Shown: in pieces, positions 25,064 to 32,683 of the stretch | Layout: every line of letters begins with the position of its first letter | Numbering within the stretch: position 1 is the stretch's first letter | Assembly: GCA_017431785.1 (NCBI GenBank) | Contig: JAFRKJ010000049.1 | Span: 1 to 32,683 of the forward strand | DNA: 32,683 bases | Source: Bacillota bacterium | Lineage (GTDB): Bacteria; Bacillota; Clostridia; Peptostreptococcales; Anaerovoracaceae | Reading direction: 5' to 3' | The notes under the pieces: model-generated | What the model saw: the letters and a program-made list of their open reading frames with translations, nothing else | What the model was told of the DNA's origin: nothing | The model's database searches: none | Translations under genes and position numbers: made by a program

Positions 25064-26425
25064 TTATTCCTCAAATGTCATTTCAGGCGGCAGTTCCTTG
25101 AAGCCCTTGGTCTTGACAGCCAGATATACCAAACCGATCAGCAGCCAGATGCATCCTAAAATCTTGGCTCCTTTGCCGACAAAGATGAATGCGATTGCCA
25201 GAGCTACTGCTCCAATTCCCGGGACGATCAGGTACATGAGTTTGTTCTTTGCACCTTCGCGAAGTCCTTTATGCTTGTAGAAGTGCAGGACAACCGAAAG
25301 GTTTACCATGATAAATCCCAGAATGCATCCGAAGGATACCAGTTCTGCAGCGCCTATGAGGTTATCTGCGTAGAATATACCGGTGCATCCTATGATAGAT
25401 ACCAGAATAATGTTTTTCACTGGCGTGTTCCACTTCTTTGAAACTGATCCGAAGAACTTCTTCGGCAGGATGTTGTCACGTCCCATACCGAGCAGGATTC
25501 TGGATACAGCACCCATACCGGCCATAGCACATACGAAGGATGCGAATTCATCGACGACGAAGAAGACGTCCGCAGCCCATCCGTATCCGATGGCAGGATA
25601 GAATTCATAAATACCAACATCAGGATCTGTAATCGCTGTATGCGCATCCGGCCACGCGACGTTAAGTGCATAAGCCGTAATGAAGAACATGATGCCAGCG
25701 CCGACGCAGACGCCCATGATGGCAGGCGTCATGACTTTGTCCGGATTCTTCGTTTCTTCAGCCATCGTAGTGACTGCATCGAAACCGACAAATGATACGC
25801 ACAGAATCGCAGCTGCGTTCAGTACTGCCGTTGTATCAAAGGTGTCCGGATTGACGATGGCTCTTGAACTGAGCAATGATAATCCGTCTGTGCCGCATAC
25901 GTACATAATGCAGAGGATGATTGTAACGATTGTGAAAATAATCTGTGCGGCGATGATAATCGAGTCGATGATCGATGCCGTTTTCACGCCAACGATGTTG
26001 AATATCGCACCTAATGCTGCACACCCTACTACAATGACCCATACAGGAAGAGCCGGGAAGTATTCATTGACATAAATACCGATCAGCAGGTAGCAGACCA
26101 TCGGCAGCAACAGATAATCCAAAAGCATGACCCAACCTGTCAAAAATCCTATATGTGGCTGCACGGACTTATTTACATATACATAAGCCGAACCTGCGGT
26201 AGGATACTCTTTTACCATTCTGGTGTAACTGTACGCTGTAAATGTCATTAGTACAGTTGCAATCAGAAGAGCCAACGGATAATGACCGCCGGTTCCGGAA
26301 TCCGCTGTCCAGATACCGTAGTAGTTGAAAACAACAGTCGGCGCCAGATAGGCCAGACCGAAACCGATTAGCAGCGGCAAGCTTAGGGTTCGTTTGAGTT
26401 CGCCCTGGTTTTGTAATTCGTTCAT
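25064..26425 (-). CDS. APC-superfamily amino acid/amine permease
   Basis: The 453-residue protein has about 12 hydrophobic segments. It starts with the cytoplasmic NELQNQGELKRTLSLPLLIG. Helix 1 is broken at GLAYLAPTVVFNYYGIW, and a later motif is YPTAGSAYVYVNKSV, the E/Y-P-x-A-G-S-x-Y pattern of amino-acid and polyamine permeases. Substrate specificity is not readable. AGGAGG lies before the ATG. The gene starts the unit permease-amidohydrolase-GyrI, which ends in the terminator at 22772-22804, so the imported compound is probably the amidohydrolase substrate. Its upstream region is AT-rich with two possible -10 boxes. Confidence 0.9.
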   Translation of the reverse strand: MNELQNQGELKRTLSLPLLIGFGLAYLAPTVVFNYYGIWTADSGTGGHYPLALLIATVLMTFTAYSYTRMVKEYPTAGSAYVYVNKSVQPHIGFLTGWVMLLDYLLLPMVCYLLIGIYVNEYFPALPVWVIVVGCAALGAIFNIVGVKTASIIDSIIIAAQIIFTIVTIILCIMYVCGTDGLSLLSSRAIVNPDTFDTTAVLNAAAILCVSFVGFDAVTTMAEETKNPDKVMTPAIMGVCVGAGIMFFITAYALNVAWPDAHTAITDPDVGIYEFYPAIGYGWAADVFFVVDEFASFVCAMAGMGAVSRILLGMGRDNILPKKFFGSVSKKWNTPVKNIILVSIIGCTGIFYADNLIGAAELVSFGCILGFIMVNLSVVLHFYKHKGLREGAKNKLMYLIVPGIGAVALAIAFIFVGKGAKILGCIWLLIGLVYLAVKTKGFKELPPEMTFEE

Positions 26426-26483
26426 AGCTTTCCTCCTGACAAAGATAATAATGATTAATGCTATTAATTATAATGACATGTTT

Positions 26484-26513
26484 ATTATACTCTTTTTTTG
26501 ATGCTTTAGCACA
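26484..26513 (-). promoter_or_regulatory. Tentative promoter of the permease-amidohydrolase unit
   Basis: On the minus strand a perfect TATAAT (26489-26484) lies in a very AT-rich stretch. The best -35 at 18 bases is the poor TGTGCT (26513-26508), so activation by a regulator or another start is possible. A second TATAAT occurs closer to the gene around 26464-26475. Confidence 0.3.
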
Positions 26514-26595
26514 CAAAAGAAGAAAAAAAGTACTCCTACTTTCTCACATATGGTAAACTGAATGGGAAATAACAACTAAGAAAGGTCAAATCGGT

Positions 26596-26778
26596 ATGAA
26601 TATATATAGAATCGTGAATCTTATCTGCGGAACACTCGGTATATGTGTTCTCATCTTCGGTGCTCTCGTCGGTCTTGGCATGATCGGCAACGTACCGCCG
26701 AACAAAGCTGTTGTACTCTTCCTGCTCGGCGGAATCATTGTGCTGTGGGCCCTGTTATCCAACCGAAGGCATCGATGA
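26596..26778 (+). CDS. Small two-helix membrane protein
   Basis: The 60-residue product has two hydrophobic segments (about 6-30 and 38-54) with a short loop NVPPNKA and a basic end SNRRHR, consistent with a small hairpin membrane protein with both ends inside the cell. The ATG is preceded by AAAGGT at about nine bases. I do not recognise a family. It is alone on the plus strand, divergent from the APC permease unit and convergent with nfnB, with a bidirectional terminator 50 bases after the stop. The hydrophobic pattern is too regular to be an out-of-frame artefact, and no other gene overlaps it. Confidence 0.65.
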   Translation: MNIYRIVNLICGTLGICVLIFGALVGLGMIGNVPPNKAVVLFLLGGIIVLWALLSNRRHR

Positions 26779-26828
26779 ATACCTGAGCACAGCCTCAGAG
26801 TGCTGAACAAGTATCGTTTTTTGCAATC

Positions 26829-26881
26829 AAAAACACCGGACCAATGCTGTTACGAAGGTATCCAGCCTGTCCGGTGTTTTT
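26829..26881. terminator. Bidirectional terminator between the small membrane gene and nfnB
   Basis: AAAAACACCGGAC (26829-26841) pairs with GTCCGGTGTTTTT (26869-26881). An inner GCTG/CAGC pair extends the structure, and both outer arms supply A/T-rich ends. It serves the convergent genes on either side. Confidence 0.88.
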
Positions 26882-26902
26882 GCGAGTGTTTAATCTCAGT
26901 TT

Positions 26903-28288
26903 TTATCCAAGGTAATTGTCTATGGATGCAGCTGCTACTTTACCAGCTCCCATAGCTTTGATTACTGTTGCGGCTCCTGTTACAGCATCTCCGCCGGCGA
27001 AGATTCCGTCGCGGTTTGTTGCTGCTTCATCATCAGTGCCGATGCCGCCCTTGCGGTTGGCTTCCAGCTGATCAGTTGTGTCGAGGATCAGAGTGTTCAG
27101 CTTCGTACCGATAGACATGATGACCATATCTACTGGAACTTCGAATTCTGAACCTTCGATTGGAATTGGTCTTCTTCTGCCGGAAGCATCCGGTTCGCCC
27201 AGTTCCATCTGAACACATTCGATTGCTCTGACGTTACCCTCTTCATCTCCGAGGATCTGTACAGGATTGTGCAGCAGTTTGAAGATGATGCCTTCTTCGA
27301 TTGCGTGGTGAACTTCTTCTGCTCTTGCAGGCAGTTCTTCCATGCTTCTTCTGTAGATGACATATACTTCGCTTGCGCCCATTCTCTTTGCGCATCTTGC
27401 AGCGTCCATTGCTACGTTTCCGCCGCCAACAACAGCGATTCTGTCGCCGTGCATGATTGGTGTGTCATATTCAGGCAGATAAGCCTTCATGAGGTTGATT
27501 CTTGTCAGATACTCGTTTGCTGAGCAAACGCCAATCAGGTTTTCGCCAGGAATGTTCATGAATGACGGCAGTCCTGCTCCTGTTCCGATGAATACTGATT
27601 CGAATCCTTCTTCCTTCATGAGCTCGTCTACAGTGATTGCTCTTCCGACTACCGCGTCAGTTACGAACTTAACGCCTTTTGCTTCCAGCTTAGCAACTTC
27701 TGCAGCAACGATTTCCTTCGGAAGTCTGAACTGAGGGATACCGTAAACCAGTACGCCGCCAGTCTTGTGCAGAGCTTCATAAACTGTAACTTCGTAGCCT
27801 TTGTTTACCAGATCGCCTGCGCAGGCAAGTCCAGCAGGGCCTGCTCCGATGACAGCAACCTTGTGGCCGTTTGATTCAACCGGCTGGATTTCTTCGTCAC
27901 CGTAGTGTGCTGCGTGCCAGTCAGCCGCAAATCTCTCGAGTCTTCCGATTGCTACCGGCTCACCCTTAGCGCAGCGTGTGCATACGCCCTGGCACTGGTT
28001 TTCCTGAGGACATACTCTTCCGCAGATAGCAGGAAGTGAGCTGTCTTCTGAAATGATCTGATATGCTTCCTCGAATTCACCGATTGCAATCTGCGCGATG
28101 AAATCAGGAATCTTGATGTTTACAGGACATCCTGAAACGCAAGGCTTCTTGCGGCACTTGAGACATCTCATCGCCTCTCTGATTGCCATATCTTCAGTAT
28201 AGCCTTCTGCAACTTCCAGGAAGTTCTTATTTCTAACGTCTGGTGCCTGTTCAGGCATTGGATTCTGTTCTTTTACGAGATTAATCAT
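26903..28288 (-). CDS. nfnB: NADPH-binding flavoprotein subunit, NfnB/SudA/GltA family
   Basis: The 461-residue protein carries two N-terminal cysteine clusters for [4Fe-4S] centres: Cys42/45/50/54 in CLKCRKKPCVSGCP and Cys89/93/99/103 in CGRVCPQENQCQGVC. An FAD Rossmann motif VAVIGAGPAGLACAGDL and the NADP(H) motif IAVVGGGNVAMDAARC follow. The C-terminal AGGDAVTGAATVIKAMGAGK is typical. It resembles the small subunit of glutamate synthase, but no large subunit is present. The partner is nfnA, whose gene it overlaps by eight bases, so the bifurcating transhydrogenase Nfn (NADH plus reduced ferredoxin to NADPH) is the best assignment. The related sulfide dehydrogenase SudAB cannot be excluded. 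The ATG at 28288 follows AGGAGG; a GTG at 28300 overlaps that site and is rejected. Confidence 0.9.
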   Translation of the reverse strand: MINLVKEQNPMPEQAPDVRNKNFLEVAEGYTEDMAIREAMRCLKCRKKPCVSGCPVNIKIPDFIAQIAIGEFEEAYQIISEDSSLPAICGRVCPQENQCQGVCTRCAKGEPVAIGRLERFAADWHAAHYGDEEIQPVESNGHKVAVIGAGPAGLACAGDLVNKGYEVTVYEALHKTGGVLVYGIPQFRLPKEIVAAEVAKLEAKGVKFVTDAVVGRAITVDELMKEEGFESVFIGTGAGLPSFMNIPGENLIGVCSANEYLTRINLMKAYLPEYDTPIMHGDRIAVVGGGNVAMDAARCAKRMGASEVYVIYRRSMEELPARAEEVHHAIEEGIIFKLLHNPVQILGDEEGNVRAIECVQMELGEPDASGRRRPIPIEGSEFEVPVDMVIMSIGTKLNTLILDTTDQLEANRKGGIGTDDEAATNRDGIFAGGDAVTGAATVIKAMGAGKVAAASIDNYLG

Positions 28289-29129
28289 GGTAACGAACAC
28301 CTCCTGTCAATCTGCATACATGAGCTCTGTCTTCAGCTTCCTGCTCTTTGTAGTAGTTGGATCTCTTGATGAGGTCGTCCCAGTCTACGAGTGAACCGTC
28401 GAATTCAGGACCGTCAACACATACGAACTTGTCTTCTCCGCCGATCTTGCATCTGCAACCGCCGCACATTCCTGTGCCGTCGATCATGTATGCTGTCAGT
28501 GATGCGATGGAGTGGATGCCGTAATCTGATGCCATCTTGCAAGTGAACTTCATCATCATCGGAGGTCCTACTGCAACGATTTCATCGTATTCTTTTCCTG
28601 ATTCGATGAGCTCTTTCAGCTTATCTGTTGTGAAACCTTTTTCACCATATGTTCCGTCGTCTGTCATCATGTAGAGGTTGTCAACGCCGGCTCTGAATTC
28701 ATCTTCCAGGATGACCAGATCCTTGCTCTTGTAGCCGCAGATCATGTCGACTTCAACGCCGTGATCGTGCATGCCGCAAGCCAGAGGATATGCCAGCGCA
28801 TTACCGGTACCGCCGCCGACAACGCAGATCTTCTTCAGTCCATCCATGTTGGTCGGCTTGCCGAGCGGTCCTACTACATCCATGAGAGCGTCGCCCTCCT
28901 GCAGCTGTGACATGAGCATTGTTGTTCTGCCGACTGCTGCAAAGATCAGATCGATTGTTCCGGCTTCTGAATCGTGTCCTGCCATGGTAAGAGGAATTCT
29001 TTCACCGAATTCATCTGTGATCAGGATTACGAACTGACCTGGTTTTGCCTTGCGAGCTACGAGAGGAGCTTCAATCACAAGCCAAAACATGTTATCGTTC
29101 AACTGTCTTCTTTTAACTACTTTAAACAT
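28281..29129 (-). CDS. nfnA: NAD-binding ferredoxin reductase-like subunit, NfnA/SudB family
   Basis: The 282-residue protein has the ferredoxin-NADP reductase fold. The N-terminal FAD domain includes KPGQFVILITDEFGERIPLTMAG. The nucleotide-binding domain has ICVVGGGTGNALAYPLA and AVGPPMMMKF. A C-terminal cysteine cluster, GTGMCGGCRCKIGG with FVCVDGPEFDG, binds a [2Fe-2S] centre. It is the NADH-side partner of nfnB. The ATG at 29129 has AAAGGAG well placed. A 16-codon upstream extension would run into the PFOR gene end and lacks a ribosome binding site. It lies 16 bases after nifJ, so ferredoxin made by PFOR could be used directly by this complex. Confidence 0.9.
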   Translation of the reverse strand: MFKVVKRRQLNDNMFWLVIEAPLVARKAKPGQFVILITDEFGERIPLTMAGHDSEAGTIDLIFAAVGRTTMLMSQLQEGDALMDVVGPLGKPTNMDGLKKICVVGGGTGNALAYPLACGMHDHGVEVDMICGYKSKDLVILEDEFRAGVDNLYMMTDDGTYGEKGFTTDKLKELIESGKEYDEIVAVGPPMMMKFTCKMASDYGIHSIASLTAYMIDGTGMCGGCRCKIGGEDKFVCVDGPEFDGSLVDWDDLIKRSNYYKEQEAEDRAHVCRLTGGVRYHD

Positions 29130-29145
29130 TGAATCTACTCCTTTC

Positions 29146-32100
29146 TTAGTTATTCTCAAGGCCCTTCTTCTGCTCAACCAGCTTTCTGTATCTTTCCATA
29201 GCGAATCTCTCGGATTCGGTGAAGAGTTTTTCAGCTCTCTCTGGATTCTTGAGCTTCAGTGAGTTGTATCTTACTTCTCCCATAAGGAAGTCTTCATAGT
29301 TGTCTGTTGGAGGCGCACTGTCAACAGAGAGAGGATTCTTCTTCTCTACGATTGCTGCAGGGTTGTATCTGAGCAGGTTCCAGTATCCGGCTCTTACAGC
29401 GTCCCTCATTTCCAGCATAGCCTTGTTCATGCCCTTCTTGACTCCGTGGTTGATGCATGGAGCGTAGCAGATGATCAGAGATGGACCATCATATGCTTCT
29501 GCTTCTCTGATTGCCTTCAGAGTCTGTGCAGGGTTTGCACCCATTGCTACCTGGGCTACATATACATAACCGTATGCGATTGCGATCTGTGCCAGGTTCT
29601 TCTTTGTAACAGCCTTACCTGCTGCTGCGAACTGAGCAACTGCTCCGATTGGAGTTGACTTGGATGACTGTCCGCCAGTGTTGGAGTAAACTTCTGTATC
29701 GAATACCAGAACGTTTACATTCTCGCCGGATGCCAGTACGTGATCCAGTCCGCCATAACCGATGTCATATGCCCATCCGTCACCACCGAAGATCCACATG
29801 GATGGCTTAGGCAGCATATCCTTGTTTTCAACAACGTATACTGCATCTTCATCAGCCTTACCTTCACATGCAGCTACGAGGGCATCGCCCATCTTGCCTG
29901 CGCAGTCTGCGCAATCCATGTTGTCGAGCCAAGCCTTGGCTGCTTCTGCGAATTCAGCCTTTTCAGCCAGTCTCTCAACGACGTGCTTCATCTCTTCTCT
30001 TCTTGTCTTAACAGCAATTGCCATGCCGTATCCGAACTCAGCGTTGTCTTCAAAGAGTGAGTTGCCCCATGCAGGACCCTTCCCCTCAGCGTTTACTGTG
30101 TATGGACAGGATGGTGCTGACAGACCCCAAATGGAGGAACATCCAGTTGCGTTGGCAATGAACATTCTCTCACCAAAGAGCTGTGTAACCAGCTTGGCGT
30201 ATGGAGTTTCTCCGCATCCCGGGCAAGCGCCTGAGAACTCGAGCAGCGGCTGGAGGAACTGTGACTTCTTAACATTTTCATCACTGCCCAGTTCTTTCTT
30301 TGTTCCAACTTCGTTGAAGAGGAAGTCAAAGTCTTTCTGTGCAGCATCCTGATTTGTTTCTCCGTCAACCATTTCCAGAGCCTTGTTTCTGGCAGGACAT
30401 ACATCTGCGCATGATCCGCATCCTGTGCAGTCAAGTGCGCTGATCCCCATTGCGAAGAATTTGCTATCATCATCCTTGAACGGAACTGCGATTCCTTCGA
30501 ATTTCTCAGCTTCATCAGCATCCATGACAAATGGTCTGATAACAGCGTGAGGACAAACATAGGAGCACCAGTTGCACTGCATGCACTTGGAAGCGTCCCA
30601 CTTAGGAATATCGATTGCGATTCCTCTCTTCTCGAATGCAGCTGTTCCTGATGGAACGGCTCCATCTGCCAGATCCTTGAATACGGAAACAGGTACGTCA
30701 TCTCCATACATACCGTTTGTTGGTTTCAGTACGTTGTTGATGTAATCTGTATGCTTCTGATCTCTGCCTTCAGCCAGTACCTTAGGGATATCGCCTTCAG
30801 CGTTAGCCCATTCTGCAGGTACTTCGACCTTATGAACGCTGTTTACACCAGCATCAACTGCAGCGCAGTTCATATCTACGATATTCTGGCCTTTGCGTCC
30901 GTAAGTCTTCTTGATAGCGTCCTTCATGTATCCGACTGCATCTTCGATCGGCAGGATGTTAGCCAGCTTGAAGAATGCTGCCTGAAGAACTGTATTGGTT
31001 CTGCTTCCCAGCCCCAGATCCTTAGCGATCGTTACTGCGTCGCAGGTGTAGAAGTTGATGTCGTTCTGCGCAATGAATCTCTTAACGTTTCCTGGCAGTT
31101 TTTCTGACAGTTCGCCATCTGTCCATGGGCAGTTGAGCAGGAATGTTCCGCCCTTCTTGACATCTTCTACCATGTAGTATCTTTCAAGGTAAGCAGCCTT
31201 GTGGCAGGCAACGAAGTCGGCCTGCTTTACATAATATGTTGAACGTATAGGCTCATCACCGAATCTCAGGTGGGAGATCGTAACGCCGCCGGACTTCTTC
31301 GAGTCATACTGGAAGTAAGCCTGTGCATACTTATCGGTGTTGTCGCCTATGATTTTTACGCTGTTCTTGTTCGCGCCTACAGTACCGTCTGCACCAAGTC
31401 CCCAGAACTTACATGCTACTGTGCTGTGTGGAGCTACGTCAGGGTTTTCGCTTCCCTTGATGGACAGATTTGTCACATCATCCTCGATGGAGAGTGTGAA
31501 TTCCGGCTTCGGATCCTCTGCCCAGAGGTTCTCATAGACAGCCAGAACATCGCCAGGCTGTACGTCCTTGGAACCAAGACCGTATCTTCCTCTTGCGACG
31601 AACTTGTCTTCAAATGCAGTTCCCTTCAGTGCTGAAAGAACGTCCAGATACAGCGGCTCGCCGATGGCGCCCGGTTCCTTGGTTCTGTCGAGTACTGCGA
31701 TCTTCTTAACTGTCTCAGGAATTTCAGCAACAAAGTGCTTTGCTGAGAACGGTCTGTACAGTCTTACGGAGAGGAGTCCTACCTTCTTGCCCTGTGCAGT
31801 CAGATAGTCAACAACTTCTTCTGCGCAGTCACAGATGGAACCCATTGCAATCATGATTTCTTCTGCATCAGGTGCACCATAGTATTCATATGGCTTGTAA
31901 GGTCTGTCTCTTTCTACTCTTTCGCTGACTCTGTTCATGCAATCGATGATGACATCTACCTGTTCGTCGTAATTCTTGTTGCATGCTTCTCTGTGCTGGA
32001 AGAATGTCTCAGGCTGTTCAGCTGATTCGATTGCGTGCGGATGATTCGGGTTCAGGGCGTTTGCCTTGAATCTCTTCACTGCATCCATATCCAGCATTTC

Positions 32101-32673
32101 TTTGAGTACATCGTAATCCCATGTGTAGATTTTCTGCTGTTCATGGGATGTTCTGAAGCCATCGAAGAAGTGAAGTACAGGAACCTTTCCTTCGATTGCT
32201 GACAGATGAGCAACTGCAGCCAGGTCCATGACTTCCTGCGGGCTTCTTGAGCAAAGCATTGCGAAACCAGTCTGTCTGCACGCCATAACGTCGGAGTGGT
32301 CTCCGAAAATGTTCAGTGCGTGAGTTGAGATGGTTCTTGCTGCAACGTGGATAACAGTAGGTGTTTCCTCTGCAGCCAGCTTATACATATTCGGGATCAT
32401 GAGGAGCAGGCCCTGTGAAGCTGTGAACGTTGTTGTCAGAGCTCCTGCTGAAACTGCACCGTGTACAGCACCGGCAGCGCCGCCTTCAGATTCCATTTCT
32501 ACTACTTTGACTTCTTCGCCAAAGATGTTTTTCCTATTCACTGATGCCCATGCATCTACGTTTTCAGCCATGACAGATGATGGTGTGATAGGATAGATTG
32601 CTGCTACTTCTGAGAACGCATATGCAACATGTGCAGCTGCAGTGTTGCCGTCCATTGTTTTTCTAGCTCTCAT
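29146..32673 (-). CDS. nifJ: Pyruvate:ferredoxin (flavodoxin) oxidoreductase, single-chain
   Basis: The 1175-residue enzyme oxidises pyruvate with CoA to acetyl-CoA, CO2 and reduced ferredoxin. It starts MRARKTMDGNTAAAHVAYAF with the IYPITPSSVMAE pyruvate-domain signature. A two-cluster ferredoxin domain lies at about residues 696-760 (CMQCNWCSYVCP and CTGCGSCADVCP). The TPP domain has CPGCGETPYAK (about 815), NATGCSS, GDGWAYDIGYGG (about 960) and the distal Cys in CYAPCINHG that completes the proximal cluster. Length matches full single-chain PFOR. Only ten bases precede the ATG in the window and the frame stays open to the edge, so the start fits the family but the ribosome binding site and promoter cannot be seen. 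nfnA and nfnB follow in one unit. Confidence 0.97.
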   Translation of the reverse strand: MRARKTMDGNTAAAHVAYAFSEVAAIYPITPSSVMAENVDAWASVNRKNIFGEEVKVVEMESEGGAAGAVHGAVSAGALTTTFTASQGLLLMIPNMYKLAAEETPTVIHVAARTISTHALNIFGDHSDVMACRQTGFAMLCSRSPQEVMDLAAVAHLSAIEGKVPVLHFFDGFRTSHEQQKIYTWDYDVLKEMLDMDAVKRFKANALNPNHPHAIESAEQPETFFQHREACNKNYDEQVDVIIDCMNRVSERVERDRPYKPYEYYGAPDAEEIMIAMGSICDCAEEVVDYLTAQGKKVGLLSVRLYRPFSAKHFVAEIPETVKKIAVLDRTKEPGAIGEPLYLDVLSALKGTAFEDKFVARGRYGLGSKDVQPGDVLAVYENLWAEDPKPEFTLSIEDDVTNLSIKGSENPDVAPHSTVACKFWGLGADGTVGANKNSVKIIGDNTDKYAQAYFQYDSKKSGGVTISHLRFGDEPIRSTYYVKQADFVACHKAAYLERYYMVEDVKKGGTFLLNCPWTDGELSEKLPGNVKRFIAQNDINFYTCDAVTIAKDLGLGSRTNTVLQAAFFKLANILPIEDAVGYMKDAIKKTYGRKGQNIVDMNCAAVDAGVNSVHKVEVPAEWANAEGDIPKVLAEGRDQKHTDYINNVLKPTNGMYGDDVPVSVFKDLADGAVPSGTAAFEKRGIAIDIPKWDASKCMQCNWCSYVCPHAVIRPFVMDADEAEKFEGIAVPFKDDDSKFFAMGISALDCTGCGSCADVCPARNKALEMVDGETNQDAAQKDFDFLFNEVGTKKELGSDENVKKSQFLQPLLEFSGACPGCGETPYAKLVTQLFGERMFIANATGCSSIWGLSAPSCPYTVNAEGKGPAWGNSLFEDNAEFGYGMAIAVKTRREEMKHVVERLAEKAEFAEAAKAWLDNMDCADCAGKMGDALVAACEGKADEDAVYVVENKDMLPKPSMWIFGGDGWAYDIGYGGLDHVLASGENVNVLVFDTEVYSNTGGQSSKSTPIGAVAQFAAAGKAVTKKNLAQIAIAYGYVYVAQVAMGANPAQTLKAIREAEAYDGPSLIICYAPCINHGVKKGMNKAMLEMRDAVRAGYWNLLRYNPAAIVEKKNPLSVDSAPPTDNYEDFLMGEVRYNSLKLKNPERAEKLFTESERFAMERYRKLVEQKKGLENN

Positions 32674-32683
32674 TCTGCTATCT

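Noticed and set aside
26903-28288. Glutamate synthase small subunit (gltD) as the function of this gene
   Set aside because: No large subunit is present and the gene overlaps an NfnA/SudB-type partner, which points to Nfn or Sud.
1-32683. CRISPR array, prophage, toxin-antitoxin or restriction system
   Set aside because: No regular spaced repeats, integrase, capsid, toxin or methylase motif was seen anywhere; the only mobile signal is the transposase fragment at the left edge.

Overview
The window looks like a chromosomal segment of an anaerobic, amino-acid-fermenting Firmicute of class Clostridia. This is inferred from gene content: pyruvate:ferredoxin oxidoreductase next to an electron-bifurcating Nfn-type pair, several amino-acid transporters, a tmRNA with a clostridial-style tag, sigma-A-like promoters and a Bacillus/Clostridium-type LexA box. 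A family-level placement (for example near Anaerovoracaceae) is only a guess. Most genes are on the minus strand, and nothing in the core looks horizontally acquired apart from the IS200-like fragment at the left edge.

Layout. Positions 1-182 hold the 3' end of an IS200/IS605-type transposase gene. Its stop codon lies in a hairpin that also terminates the next, oppositely oriented gene, which encodes a 949-residue secreted parallel beta-helix protein (229-3078). Next on the minus strand is an RNA-quality-control and processing cluster: an RluA-type pseudouridine synthase, signal peptidase I, smpB, a small coiled-coil gene and tmRNA (6066 down to 3259). These appear to be read from one promoter near 6097-6126. 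A small membrane protein and class II fructose-bisphosphate aldolase follow on the plus strand. They converge with pncB across an approximately 250-bp imperfect palindrome centred on a bidirectional terminator.

Positions 9185-15625 form a DNA-damage operon: Y-family polymerase, a 56-residue YolD-like gene overlapping it, uvrB and uvrA. Its promoter is near consensus and carries a LexA box inside the -35/-10 spacer. pncB lies downstream but seems to have its own promoter. Next come thrH and a saccharopine-dehydrogenase-like oxidoreductase. The latter is divergent from an AraC-family regulator that is followed by an SstT-type serine/threonine symporter.

From 20114 to 26425 the genes are a PHP-domain phosphoesterase, an APC permease, and a compact set of APC permease, YtcJ-like amidohydrolase and stand-alone GyrI-like domain protein. 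A tiny two-helix membrane protein follows. The window ends with nifJ (PFOR), nfnA and nfnB, an overlapping operon that would link pyruvate oxidation to NADPH supply.

The most unusual signals are: (1) two genes, the SOS polymerase and the AraC regulator, whose ATG sits six bases after a perfect -10 box within a shared TATAATGTRAACATG block and without a Shine-Dalgarno sequence, suggesting leaderless mRNAs; (2) the long palindrome between fba and pncB; (3) tmRNA positioned as the last gene of an smpB operon with no room for a separate intergenic promoter. I did not find a clear new multi-gene defence or mobile system.
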